From Bryobacterales bacterium (lineage in GTDB: Bacteria; Acidobacteriota; Terriglobia; Bryobacterales; UBA6623), in assembly GCA_022824585.1 (NCBI GenBank), contig JAJDZN010000018.1, forward strand, positions 1 through 49,547: DNA of 49,547 nt, given 5' to 3'. The notes below the pieces were generated by a model. The model had not been told where the DNA came from and did no database searches. It was given only the letters and a program-made list of their open reading frames with translations. Position numbers and translations under genes: made by a program. Position 1 is the stretch's first letter. Each line of letters starts with the position of its first letter. This document shows, one piece after another, positions 27,468-36,552 of the stretch.

Positions 27468-29242
27468 GACAGCTCATAGCCATTCCCATCCTCTGGATTG
27501 TCGCGGCAGGGGCCTACGCCCAACAGACCTGCGAGACAGCTCCGGAACCGAGATTCGAGGGTGTCATCGGTCGCACGGCCGAAGATTCCACACCCTCCCC
27601 TCTGCAGCCAGCACGGCCACCAGCAGGCAGTCCGAATGTGGTGTACATCGTCCTCGACGACACCGGTTTCGGAGACATGGGCTGCTACGGCTCCTCGGTA
27701 TCGACGCCTAACATCGATTCGCTCGCCAAGGGTGGCCTGCTATTCAACAACTTCCAGTCGAAGGCCGTGTGCTCTCCGACGAGGGCCTCGCTGCTGACAG
27801 GCCGCAACGCGCACTCGGTCGGGATGAAGGAACTCCCGGGCGGTGACCAAGGATACCCCCATACGCGCGGGCGGGTGCCTGCATCGGCGGCGAACATCGC
27901 ACAGATCCTGGGCCGCCACGGCTACAGCACCTTCGCGTCCGGGAAGTGGCACTTGGTGCCCCGCGAAGACATGACGCCGGCGGGGGACCGCACGCACTGG
28001 CCGCTGCAGAAAGGCTTCGACCGTTTCCATGGGTTCCTCTCCGGCTGGACCGACCAGTACCAGCCTGACCTTGTGGTGGACAACCACGCAGTTCCGGCGC
28101 CCGAGCGGGCGGACTACCATTTCTCGGAGGACATCGTGGATCAGGCGATCGCGATGCTGTCGGGAAACCTCGAAGCGGACAGCGAGAAACCCTTCTTCCT
28201 GCTCCTTGCGTTCGGGGCCACGCACGCTCCGATCCAAGTGCCCAGGCGCTACATCGAGCGGTACCAAGGCGCGTTCGACGACGGGTGGGACGCGGTCAGG
28301 GAGAGGCGCTATCGCCGGCAGTTGGAACTCGGCATAATTCCGTCGGGAGCCAGGCTTCCGCCGCGCAATCCGGGCGACCCGGCTTGGAGCGATCTTAGCG
28401 AGACCGAGCGCAGAGTCTACGCACGGTTCATGGAAGCCTACGCCGGGTTCACCGAGCACACGGACGAGCAGATCGGCCGGCTGATCTCGTTTCTGGGGGA
28501 GAGCGGCCAGTTCGACAACACCCTGATCGTCCTGATCTCGGACAACGGCGGCGCGCCGGAAGCTGGCGTGAAAGGGAACTTCGCGCGTTCGTACGGCGAT
28601 CCCACAACCGTGGAGGAGATGCACGAACGGCTCGACGAACTGGGCGGCCGCGGCACGCAGCCGCTCTATCCCCGGCCCTGGGCGATGGCCTCCAGCGCGC
28701 CGTTCAAGTACTACAAGCTGTGGCCGTTCAATGGCGGAGTGCGCACGCCGATGATCGTCTCGTGGCCCGATCGGATTCGCAGGCCCGGCTTGCGCGAGCA
28801 GTTCGTCGACGTCATCGACATCACTCCCACCGTGCTGGACTACCTCGGAATCGAGGCACCGGAAGCCTTCGATGGCGTCTGCCAGATGCCCATGCACGGC
28901 GGAAGCATGAGGGCGGCGTTCGACGATCCGGCGGCTCCTGCTCCACGCGACACGCAGTTCTTCGAGCTGTGGGGCAGCCGGGGAATCTACCACAGAGGCT
29001 GGAAGGCGGTAGCGTTCCACACCCCGGGGGCTGATTTCGAGTCCGACCATTGGGAACTCTACAACGTAGAGGCGGACTTCACAGAAACGACTGACCTAGC
29101 TACCCAATACCCGGAAAAGCTCAAGGAACTGCAGGACTTGTGGTGGATCGAGGCGGAGAAGAACGGCGCGCTGCCCCAGCTTGAAGCGATACCCATGCGG
29201 CAGCGCACCTATAACCAGATCCTAGCGGAACCTGCGCGGTAG
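27464..29242 (+). CDS. Secreted sulfatase (formylglycine type)
   Basis: A 592-residue sulfatase with an N-terminal Sec signal peptide (MRQLIAIPILWIVAAGAYAQ). The metal site opens with IVLDDTGFGDMGCYG and the formylglycine precursor is Cys103 in CSPTRASLLTGRN. The second metal block is ISDNGGAPE. The open frame runs further upstream, but the GTG at 27464 overlaps the upstream stop as GTGA and gives a good signal peptide. It is larger than the other two sulfatases, closer to the arylsulfatase A-type group. It lies between the DapA-like gene and a GH3 glycosidase, pointing to a sulfated carbohydrate. Confidence 0.92.
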   Translation: MRQLIAIPILWIVAAGAYAQQTCETAPEPRFEGVIGRTAEDSTPSPLQPARPPAGSPNVVYIVLDDTGFGDMGCYGSSVSTPNIDSLAKGGLLFNNFQSKAVCSPTRASLLTGRNAHSVGMKELPGGDQGYPHTRGRVPASAANIAQILGRHGYSTFASGKWHLVPREDMTPAGDRTHWPLQKGFDRFHGFLSGWTDQYQPDLVVDNHAVPAPERADYHFSEDIVDQAIAMLSGNLEADSEKPFFLLLAFGATHAPIQVPRRYIERYQGAFDDGWDAVRERRYRRQLELGIIPSGARLPPRNPGDPAWSDLSETERRVYARFMEAYAGFTEHTDEQIGRLISFLGESGQFDNTLIVLISDNGGAPEAGVKGNFARSYGDPTTVEEMHERLDELGGRGTQPLYPRPWAMASSAPFKYYKLWPFNGGVRTPMIVSWPDRIRRPGLREQFVDVIDITPTVLDYLGIEAPEAFDGVCQMPMHGGSMRAAFDDPAAPAPRDTQFFELWGSRGIYHRGWKAVAFHTPGADFESDHWELYNVEADFTETTDLATQYPEKLKELQDLWWIEAEKNGALPQLEAIPMRQRTYNQILAEPAR

Positions 29243-29280
29243 GAATCTGGCGAGGGAATCTGTCGAAGAGGAAGTCGAAC

Positions 29281-31647
29281 ATGAAACGCGAACATGCTCC
29301 GAAGTGGCCCGCGAGCCTGTTATCGCTTCTGCTGGCGCTGGCGGTATCGACCGGCTGCGGCCAAAAGTGGATCGAAACGGAGTCCGGCGGGGTTGTCAGG
29401 ACCGTGACCAATCGAGGCGGCCGCACACTGGGCTACTCGGCTACTTCCGGCCTAAAGCTGCTCACGGTCGACCGACTCGCATTCAAGGACCTGAACCGAA
29501 ACGGCGAATTGGATCCCTACGAAGACTGGCGCCGCCCGTCCGAGGACCGCTCGAAGGACTTGGCTTCCAGGATGACCGTCGAGCAGATCGCGGGCCTGAT
29601 GCTCTACAGTTCCCATCAAGCGATCCCGTCGACAACCGGTTTCTTCGGCACGCCCACCTACGATGGCAAGCCGTTCGCCGAGAGTGGCGCGAATGCCTGG
29701 GATCTCTCGGACGATCAGAGGGACTTCCTCGCCAACGGGGATGTCAGGCACGTGCTGATCACGTCGGTGGAGAGCCCCGAAACGGCCGCCCGCTGGAACA
29801 ACAATGTCCAGGCGCTAGTGGAAGGAATCGGGTTCGGGATCCCGGCCAACAACAGCTCCGATCCCCGCCATCGCACGCGGGCTGAGGCGGAATTCAACGC
29901 CGGCTCGGGTGGGAACATCTCCATGTGGCCGGACTCGATCGGACTCGCCGCAACATTCGACCCCGATCTTGTGCGGCGGTTCGGCGAAATTGCTTCGAAT
30001 GAGTACCGCGCGCTCGGGATCGCGACGGCTCTCTCGCCGCAGATCGATCTGGCTACCGAACCCCGCTGGTACCGCTTCAGCGGCACGTTTGGCGAGGATC
30101 CAGCCTTGGCGACCCAAATGGCCCGGGCATACGTCGATGGCTTCCAGTCATCCGGAGAACCTGCTGCTATCGAGGGCGGCTGGGGATTCCAGAGCGTGAA
30201 CGCCATGGTCAAGCACTGGCCCGGGGGAGGATCGGGCGAGTCTGGCCGCGACGCCCACTATGGCTTCGGCAAGTACGCGGTGTACCCGGGCGGCAACTTC
30301 GACCTGCACCTGCTTCCCTTCACGAACGGCGCGTTCAAGCTGGCCGGCGGAACGGGTGCCGCGTCGGCGGTCATGCCGTACTACACGATCTCCCACGACC
30401 AAGACAAGGCATACGGAGAGAACGTCGGCAACGCCTACAGCAAGTACGTGATTGCTGACCTGCTGAGAGACAAGTACGGCTACGATGGCGTCGTTTGCAC
30501 CGACTGGGGGGTGACCCGGGATTCCGCCGGCGTCGACCGCTTCGGCGCATCCCCGTGGGGCGTGGAAAGCCTCACGGAGGCGGAGAGACATTACAAGGCC
30601 CTGCTGGCAGGCGTGGACCAGTTCGGTGGCAACAATGACCCAGACCCGGTCATCGAGGCCTATGAGATGGGAGTGCAAGAGCACGGCGAGGACTTCATGC
30701 GGGCGCGCTTCGAGGCCTCCGCCGTTCGCCTGCTCAGGAACATGTTCCGGACCGGACTGTTCGACAACCCGTATGTCGCTGTCGAGGACACTGTCGCTGC
30801 CGTGGGAAACCCCGAATACATGGCCGCCGGCTACGAGGCGCAGGTCAAGTCTTTGGTCCTTGTGAAGAACCAGGGCGGCGTATTGCCGCTGAAGCAAGGC
30901 GCCACGGTCTACATCCCCCAGCGATATTTCCCGGAGAGCCGCAGTTTCTTCGGGAGAGTCAATCCGGCGCGATACGAAGACGGCGTCAATCTGGAAGTCG
31001 CGGGGAAGTTCTTCAACACGACTGACGATCCGGCCGGGGCGGACGCAGCAATCGTGGTCATTCACAGCCCGGAATCCGGGCTAGGATACGAGCGGTCGGA
31101 CGCAGAGGCCGGTGGGAACGGGTACCTGCCGATGTCCTTGCAATACGGGCGGTACACCGCCTCGCGCGCACGCACGAAGAGCATCGCGGGGGGCGATCCG
31201 CTCGAGGCCTTCACAAACCGCTCATACAGGGGGAAGAGCGTTACCGCGTCCAACGTGACAGACCTGCAATCGGTACTCGATGTTCGACAGAAGATGCAGG
31301 GCAAACCCGTGATCGTCGTCCTGAAGATGTCCAACCCGACCGTTGTGTCGGAATTCGAGCCGAGCGTCGACGCAATCCTAGTGAATTTCGGCGTTCAAGA
31401 CCAGGCAGTTATCGAAGTCCTCAGCGGCAATGCAGAGCCATCGGGGCTATTGCCGCTGCAGATGCCCGCAGACATGGACACTGTCGAAGAGCAGGCGGAG
31501 GACACGCCGCATGACATGCGGTCTCACGTAGACGCCGTGGGCAACGCATATGACTTCGGCTTCGGGCTCAATTGGAACGGCGTGATCCGCGACGACCGAA
31601 CGCTAACCTACGTGAAGCAGGGAGGGTCAGCGCCGGCAACCGATTAG
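29281..31647 (+). CDS. GH3 beta-glycosidase lipoprotein
   Basis: A 788-residue glycoside hydrolase family 3 enzyme. A lipobox-type signal ends at Cys26 (AVSTGC). Near residue 75 is the calcium-type loop LNRNGELDPYEDWR seen in exported GH3 enzymes. The nucleophile is Asp408 in GVVCTDWG. The C-terminal GH3 domain includes SLVLVKNQGGVLPL and VVVLKMSNPTVVSEF. It removes terminal beta-linked sugars, probably at the cell surface. A GAAG/AGGAAG-type site precedes the ATG, 38 bases after the sulfatase stop, so both are likely co-expressed. Confidence 0.93.
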   Translation: MKREHAPKWPASLLSLLLALAVSTGCGQKWIETESGGVVRTVTNRGGRTLGYSATSGLKLLTVDRLAFKDLNRNGELDPYEDWRRPSEDRSKDLASRMTVEQIAGLMLYSSHQAIPSTTGFFGTPTYDGKPFAESGANAWDLSDDQRDFLANGDVRHVLITSVESPETAARWNNNVQALVEGIGFGIPANNSSDPRHRTRAEAEFNAGSGGNISMWPDSIGLAATFDPDLVRRFGEIASNEYRALGIATALSPQIDLATEPRWYRFSGTFGEDPALATQMARAYVDGFQSSGEPAAIEGGWGFQSVNAMVKHWPGGGSGESGRDAHYGFGKYAVYPGGNFDLHLLPFTNGAFKLAGGTGAASAVMPYYTISHDQDKAYGENVGNAYSKYVIADLLRDKYGYDGVVCTDWGVTRDSAGVDRFGASPWGVESLTEAERHYKALLAGVDQFGGNNDPDPVIEAYEMGVQEHGEDFMRARFEASAVRLLRNMFRTGLFDNPYVAVEDTVAAVGNPEYMAAGYEAQVKSLVLVKNQGGVLPLKQGATVYIPQRYFPESRSFFGRVNPARYEDGVNLEVAGKFFNTTDDPAGADAAIVVIHSPESGLGYERSDAEAGGNGYLPMSLQYGRYTASRARTKSIAGGDPLEAFTNRSYRGKSVTASNVTDLQSVLDVRQKMQGKPVIVVLKMSNPTVVSEFEPSVDAILVNFGVQDQAVIEVLSGNAEPSGLLPLQMPADMDTVEEQAEDTPHDMRSHVDAVGNAYDFGFGLNWNGVIRDDRTLTYVKQGGSAPATD

Positions 31648-31841
31648 GCTATGCGGGCGGCGCTTGCTTGGCTTGCGGCATCTCGGGGCCTCGAACGGAA
31701 GTGTCGGCGGCGGACAACGTAGGAGCGCCGACCCCGAGCTCGTGATTCGCCTCCTCACCATGGTCGGCATCCGCCGCCGTTTGGACGGCGCCTTCCACGG
31801 CTGCGGACTGTTGGCGTAGAATCCCGGCGACAACCGGCATC

Positions 31842-33169
31842 TGTGATATCAGGCAGGCTTGCTTGTGCGGTCAACTCGGCCAGGTGCTCGGTCGGTGCGT
31901 AACCCTGTGCCAGCACCGAGCCATCGCTCTGCAGCAGGTACCGCTGGCCGCCGGTGGAAAAACCGTCCACCTCGGGATGCAGCACGGTTCACTGCGGCTG
32001 GTTGCCGCGCACATCCCGCTCCCACGAGGCCATGCGGGACTGCCACTCGGGATTGGACGCCATCAGTTTGTCTTCGATGGCACGGATCTCGTCGATCACC
32101 ACCTGGCGAAGTTGAGCATCCTCGGCGGTATAGACCGACACCTTAGCCTCGTCAGCATTGTTGAGGAACGCAAACAGGCGGTAACTCTCGTCGTGCATGA
32201 GCGGGTTGTACTTGTGCGAATGGAACTGCGCGCGTTGGATGGTGAGGCCCAAAATGCACTTGCCGATGGCATCCATGCGGTCGAATAGCGCCTCCCTGCG
32301 GAACTGTCCGGGCTCTGTCCCGCCCTCCTCGTTGACCATGGAGTTGCGCAATTAGCCGGTTGCGATAATCTGCTGCTGTATCCTTCCCGGCAGCAAGTCG
32401 TCAGCAATCTGCTCGACCACGAAGCGGTCATACGGAAGATCTCGGTTCAGCGCGTCCACGACCCAATCGCGGTAGAACCACACTTGGCGCGGCATTTCCT
32501 TCTTGTAGCCATCGGAATCGGCGTCTCGGGCCGCATCCAACCATAGTGCGGCGACGCCAACGAGCGCACGAACAGTGCCCGATTTCCCGGCTCCTCTTGG
32601 AACGCTTCCAATTCCTCCACAGACTGGGGCAGGCCTGTCAGATCCAAACTAACACGCCGAAGGACGGCAGCGTCGCTCGCTCGCGGCATAGGTTCCAAGC
32701 CAGCGTCAGCGAGCCTGGCTCGAACGAACGCGTCAATCGGGTGGAGAAACCGATCGCCCGGCGGCAACGGGCGCTTGGGAGCTACGAACGCCCAGCGCCG
32801 CCTGACTTCCTCCGCTCCGGCGCCCGCGCCCTCCGGCCAGTCCGCTCCGGCCTCAATCCACTGGCGAATCGTGTCGATCTCAACGGCAGAGAGGGTGCCG
32901 CCCATAGGCATGCGCGGGCCATGACTGAGACCGGCAATTCGCCGGCACAGCCCGCTGTCTTGGGCGCTTCCTGACACCACTAAGGAGCGCAGCGCGGAGG
33001 TGCCCACGACGGACGCTTTGGCATCCAGCCGCCAACCGCGAAGTTGTTGGTCCGGCCCGTCGCATCCGAGGCAAGACCGTTGCAGAATCGGGAAGACCTG
33101 CTCGCCGAAGTCCACCTCAGCCTTGGCCGGCCGAGCGGCACCGACGATCGCCCGCACCAAGACCGGCAT
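31842..33169 (-). pseudogene. Decayed PSCyt1/PSCyt2 (DUF1549) protein gene
   Basis: Minus-strand remnant of a planctomycete-type cytochrome/DUF1549/DUF1553 protein. The N-terminal PSCyt1 part (from 33169) has its haem motif changed to CLGCD. The DUF1549 part continues ([17 protein letters not shown]). A frameshift lies near 32540, after which [17 protein letters not shown] is in the next frame. A TAA (32354-32352) interrupts just after IATG, and the frame then continues with MDAIGKCILGLT. A TGA (31991-31989) replaces the expected Trp in QPQ[W]TVLHPEVDG. Homology stops near 31842; the DUF1553 domain is missing. At least four lesions make it non-functional. Confidence 0.9.
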
Positions 33170-33435
33170 GCGGTGGCCTGGCTAACCATGCGCTCGCTGC
33201 TCCCGCATCCGTCGCAATTCACCGTGTCATCGGTCTGCCTTTCCGAGGCGAGCGCGCGCGCAAGTCCGGGCCAGCCTTTCCTCGCGCTCGCAGACAACTG
33301 CCCGCACCTGCCAACGTGAGTCTCCGGCGGGATGAGGCTTGCCCCTTGCGAGAGCCCGCCGTGAGTTGAAGCCTGATGAGAGCGCTTCTCGCCGAGGCCC
33401 GACAGACCGTACCTTACCGCGGTACACTACGGCTA

Positions 33436-33720
33436 TTGGCAATACGGAGCTTCAAGCACGGCGCGGCCGAGCGGTTCTTCCATCGCAATGACACACGGGG
33501 CGTCAATCCGGCGCATGTGCAGCGGCTTCGGGACATTTTGGACGCGCTGGACGGGCCGGAACCGCTGCGGGCGCTCTCCCTGCCGGTGTACCGCCTGCAT
33601 CGCCTGCACGGCAAGCGGGCGGGAGATTGGAGCGTCCGGGTATCGCATGGCTGGCGCGTGACTTTCCGCTTGGACGGCGAGGACGTGCGGGCCGTCCGCT
33701 ACGAGAACTACCACCACTGA
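33436..33720 (+). CDS. higB: HigB-type mRNA interferase toxin
   Basis: A 94-residue RelE/HigB-family toxin that would cut mRNA on the ribosome. The family pattern is clear: AIRSFKHGAAERFF at the N-terminus, RLRDILDALD in the middle, and DWSVRVSHGWRVTFRLDGED with RYENYH at the end. The frame is open upstream to an ATG at 33376, but homology begins at AIRSFKH, so I choose TTG 33436. The antitoxin follows 12 bases after the stop with an AGGAGG site, in the toxin-first order typical of higBA. Confidence 0.9.
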   Translation: MAIRSFKHGAAERFFHRNDTRGVNPAHVQRLRDILDALDGPEPLRALSLPVYRLHRLHGKRAGDWSVRVSHGWRVTFRLDGEDVRAVRYENYHH

Positions 33721-33732
33721 CAGGAGGTCCTC

Positions 33733-34047
33733 ATGGACGACATCGAAGCGAGAGAGGATGCATGGCAGCGGCTGAATCCGCAGCATCCGGGTGCGGCCAT
33801 CGCGGATGCCTGCATTGGAAAGGAAGCGGCACCGCATGGCGGCGCGGCGAGCGTGAGCGCGGCTGCTGAGCGGCTCGGCGTGGATCGCAAGACACTATCC
33901 CGCGTCATCCACGGCCATTGCGCGATCTCGCCGGACATGGCCGTCCGATTGGAGTCCGCGGGATGGGGCAGCGCGGAATCGTGGCTATGGCGTCAAGCCC
34001 GTTACGATCTGGCCGAAGCTCGCAAGCGGCTGTCTGCGGCTGCATAG
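33733..34047 (+). CDS. higA: HigA-type antitoxin
   Basis: A 104-residue HTH (Xre/HigA) antitoxin. The HigA pattern is HPGAAIADAC, then a helix-turn-helix (SVSAAAERLGVDRKTLSRVIHG), then ISPDMAVRLESAGWGSAESWLWRQARYDL. It neutralises HigB and represses the operon. The ATG is preceded by CAGGAGGTCCTC. Upstream of higB there is an ACCGCGGT palindrome at 33415-33422 that might be its operator. Confidence 0.9.
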   Translation: MDDIEAREDAWQRLNPQHPGAAIADACIGKEAAPHGGAASVSAAAERLGVDRKTLSRVIHGHCAISPDMAVRLESAGWGSAESWLWRQARYDLAEARKRLSAAA

Positions 34048-34151
34048 GCTGGCGGTCATGGCTAGACGTAGCGCAGCGCCTCGATTTGTGCCCTCAATAC
34101 GTCGAGGTTGAGACGCACGCACTGGAGCACGGTCTCAGGCCAGGCACCTTG

Positions 34152-36407
34152 CTAGGCGCGCTGTACTCCGAAGTGGTGCAGTGCGTTTCTCATCAGCGCC
34201 TGCATCTTGGGATCGGCCGACAGCGCCCAGCCTCCCGCGATACAGCCTGTGTGAAACACGTTTCCGCCCTGAGGTCGCTCCCAGTACGTCATTTCGGCAT
34301 AGACGCCGTGCTCGAGCGGTTCCCAGCGCCCGAAGTAGTCGATTCCCCGGCGTTCGCGGTCCACGATCTGCGCCAACGGCACGATGCCCGCCGGATCGTC
34401 CGGAACGGGCGCGCCAGCTGGGTTCTGTCGCGTGATCGCTTGTATCAGGCTTGGTCGCACGTCGGACTCGTGACCGCCTGCGCGGGGCGGCTGGCCGTCT
34501 GGGGCCTGCCCGAACATCTCTCCCGCCCGCAGCCCGACAGCTTCCGGTTCGTGGAAGAGGAAGTGGTCCGGACGGACCACCTTGTAGGCCCCGAAGTGGG
34601 ACTCGGTAATCGGCCACCAGCCAATACACTCCAAGCCCAGCACTTTCCAAGCGGGCAGGCCGCAGAATCGCATCAAGCTGCCGCGGCGGCCGTCGTGGCT
34701 GTGGAAGATCTCCCCGATGTCGGCACCCTCCCTGCCCCCGATGTCGATGCCGTGCTTGCGGCACTCCATCGCGGAGCCGTCCGGATCGTAGGACACCCTC
34801 CAGAACATGGTGTTTCCGCTCATGACAATCGCCGCGCCGCCCGAACGCAGGAACTCGTCCACAGCCCGGTAGGACTCCGCGGACCAGTACTCGCTGTGAC
34901 CGTTGATCACCACGACCTTGTAGCCCCGGAGTTGCTCGAGGTCGAGATGCAGATCGTGATCGCTGGCCACGTCGAACTGATAGCCATTCTGCTCCAGCCA
35001 GCGATGAGCGAAAAGCTCGCCACGCATGAGGTGGCTGTAGTTGAGATTCCGCTGGCTGAAGATCACCTCTGGCCCCGCGACCGGCCACGGCAGTTTCATC
35101 CCGACGGCGTACGTCGGCTGCCCCTGCGCGTGATTGCGGTAGCAACAGTAGGCCGGCGCAGCCGGGTGGGCGTTCTCCTGGCCGGCCGTCCCCCAGAACG
35201 GCTCCAAGGAGTTCACTGCGAACGGCGTCGCGCTGTAGGCCTGCCAAGTATTGGTCGAGCAAATCACAAGGATCGGCGCCTTGGGACGAGCGGGGGAGCG
35301 GCGCACCAAGAACGCGACATCGTACCGGAGCGGCTTGCCCGCGCGGCCGAAGGCAAAACGGCCGAAATAGACCCCCGGCTTAGCGCTCGCAGGGATTTCG
35401 ACGCTGTGGCTTGGCTCCCAGCGGCAGTCATAGAGATCGTCCGAGGCGAATCGGAGTCCGTGCCCGCGCTTCGGATCGCTCGTTGGGCGGTAGTCGCCGT
35501 ACCGCGGCACGGAGCCAGCATCGAACAACGGCCCTCCGATCATCCAAGTGGCGCGATTGATGAGCACTCCGTGGAGACCGTCGCCGCCGAGATCGCGAAT
35601 CCTATCGCCGCGCTCTTCATCAAGAGGCCAGCAGGCCAGCACATCCCTGGCAGGAGGCTCGAGCCCGCCGGATCTGAAACGCTCCATTGCTTCACGGGAC
35701 GACAGCGCTCTGCCGTAACTAGCGGGCATTGCGATGTCGCCATCAAGGAACTCGGCCGCCCGGCCGCTATCTCCGGACGCTCCAAGACGCAGCGGCGCTT
35801 CGACGGCCGCGATGGCCTCAGTCTGCTTCCAGCTGCCCTGGAACAGGCCATCGACGTACAGGCTCGTCAGCGCTCCATCCCAAGCCAACACGACGTGGCG
35901 CCAGCGGCGTCGATGCAGAGGCACGTGCGCGACGTTCCGATCCCCGAGCAGAAACTCGACCCACCCCCCTGCGGACACGAACAACCCAATGCCCCGGTCG
36001 CCATCGCAGGCAGTGACGATACCCTGCCTTCGTTCGGCCGACCAGCTGCGGATCCAGACCTCGATCGTCAGCGCATCGAATGTCCTTCCAGCCAAGCCGC
36101 CCTCCACGTGGGCATACGGACCCACGTGAATCGGTTGCATTGAAGGGCGCGGCTCGCGCAGCCTAGCAATGGTCTCCCCGGCGCCGGCCCGGCTGACCGT
36201 CAATTCATACGGCGTGTCGCTGCTGACCCGGAAGTCGACACTCGCTCCGGCTTCCAAACTGCGCTGTGAATAGGCATGCACTCCGGGCACGGAGATTTCC
36301 GCATGGGGTGGAATCCCACTCGCCGCCGAACTCGCCCAGCCGGCGTTGGCGGCCGCGACACCGGCCGCGGTTTGCTGGAGGAACCTTCTGCGATCAATTG
36401 GCGGCAT
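34152..36407 (-). CDS. N,N-dimethylformamidase beta-subunit-like protein with LamG-like domain
   Basis: A 751-residue protein with a Tat-type signal (PPIDRRRFLQQTAAG). A LamG/concanavalin-like beta-sandwich occupies about residues 95-250 (FDALTIEVWIRSWSAERRQG). The second half is the catalytic domain of the DMFase large-subunit family (ICSTNTWQAYS, VINGHSEYWSAESY, IVMSGNTMFWR), whose known members hold one iron with two Tyr and a Glu. It may hydrolyse an amide outside the cytoplasm. The start at ATG 36407 sits on the twin-arginine signal; the frame is open further upstream. No small DMFase subunit gene is adjacent. Confidence 0.82.
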   Translation of the reverse strand: MPPIDRRRFLQQTAAGVAAANAGWASSAASGIPPHAEISVPGVHAYSQRSLEAGASVDFRVSSDTPYELTVSRAGAGETIARLREPRPSMQPIHVGPYAHVEGGLAGRTFDALTIEVWIRSWSAERRQGIVTACDGDRGIGLFVSAGGWVEFLLGDRNVAHVPLHRRRWRHVVLAWDGALTSLYVDGLFQGSWKQTEAIAAVEAPLRLGASGDSGRAAEFLDGDIAMPASYGRALSSREAMERFRSGGLEPPARDVLACWPLDEERGDRIRDLGGDGLHGVLINRATWMIGGPLFDAGSVPRYGDYRPTSDPKRGHGLRFASDDLYDCRWEPSHSVEIPASAKPGVYFGRFAFGRAGKPLRYDVAFLVRRSPARPKAPILVICSTNTWQAYSATPFAVNSLEPFWGTAGQENAHPAAPAYCCYRNHAQGQPTYAVGMKLPWPVAGPEVIFSQRNLNYSHLMRGELFAHRWLEQNGYQFDVASDHDLHLDLEQLRGYKVVVINGHSEYWSAESYRAVDEFLRSGGAAIVMSGNTMFWRVSYDPDGSAMECRKHGIDIGGREGADIGEIFHSHDGRRGSLMRFCGLPAWKVLGLECIGWWPITESHFGAYKVVRPDHFLFHEPEAVGLRAGEMFGQAPDGQPPRAGGHESDVRPSLIQAITRQNPAGAPVPDDPAGIVPLAQIVDRERRGIDYFGRWEPLEHGVYAEMTYWERPQGGNVFHTGCIAGGWALSADPKMQALMRNALHHFGVQRA

Positions 36408-36506
36408 CGCGGCGATTGTAGGCGATGCGGCCGTTCGAGCACTCACCCATGTGGCTGTCGGCGAGAATTCGGCGATTCGCGCGGCCATCGACAGTTCCGA
36501 AATCGA

Positions 36507-36548
36507 ATATTTTGGAGGTTCCAGTACCTTATTTCATGATATTTTGGA
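36507..36548 (+). repeat. Direct repeats in AT-rich leader of the DUF4143 gene
   Basis: The 10-mer ATATTTTGGA occurs at 36507-36516 and again at 36539-36548, 32 bases apart start to start, about three helical turns. The stretch is strikingly AT-rich against GC-rich surroundings and lies directly before the ATG at 36553. It may be a regulator binding site or an autoregulatory operator. Confidence 0.55.
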
Positions 36549-36552
36549 CTTG

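Noticed and set aside
27740..29050. A 436-codon minus-strand frame opposite the sulfatase
   Set aside because: It is a shadow of the sulfatase; low-complexity Arg/Val/Asp composition only.
31649..31840. 63-codon minus-strand frame after the GH3 gene
   Set aside because: It starts with ATG but has no recognisable features. It overlaps the tail of the PSCyt pseudogene region and is probably chance.
33918..36143. A 741-codon plus-strand frame opposite the dimethylformamidase-like gene
   Set aside because: It is antisense to a gene with clear family motifs. Its translation is Arg/His/Pro-rich without domains, as expected from GC-rich shadow frames.
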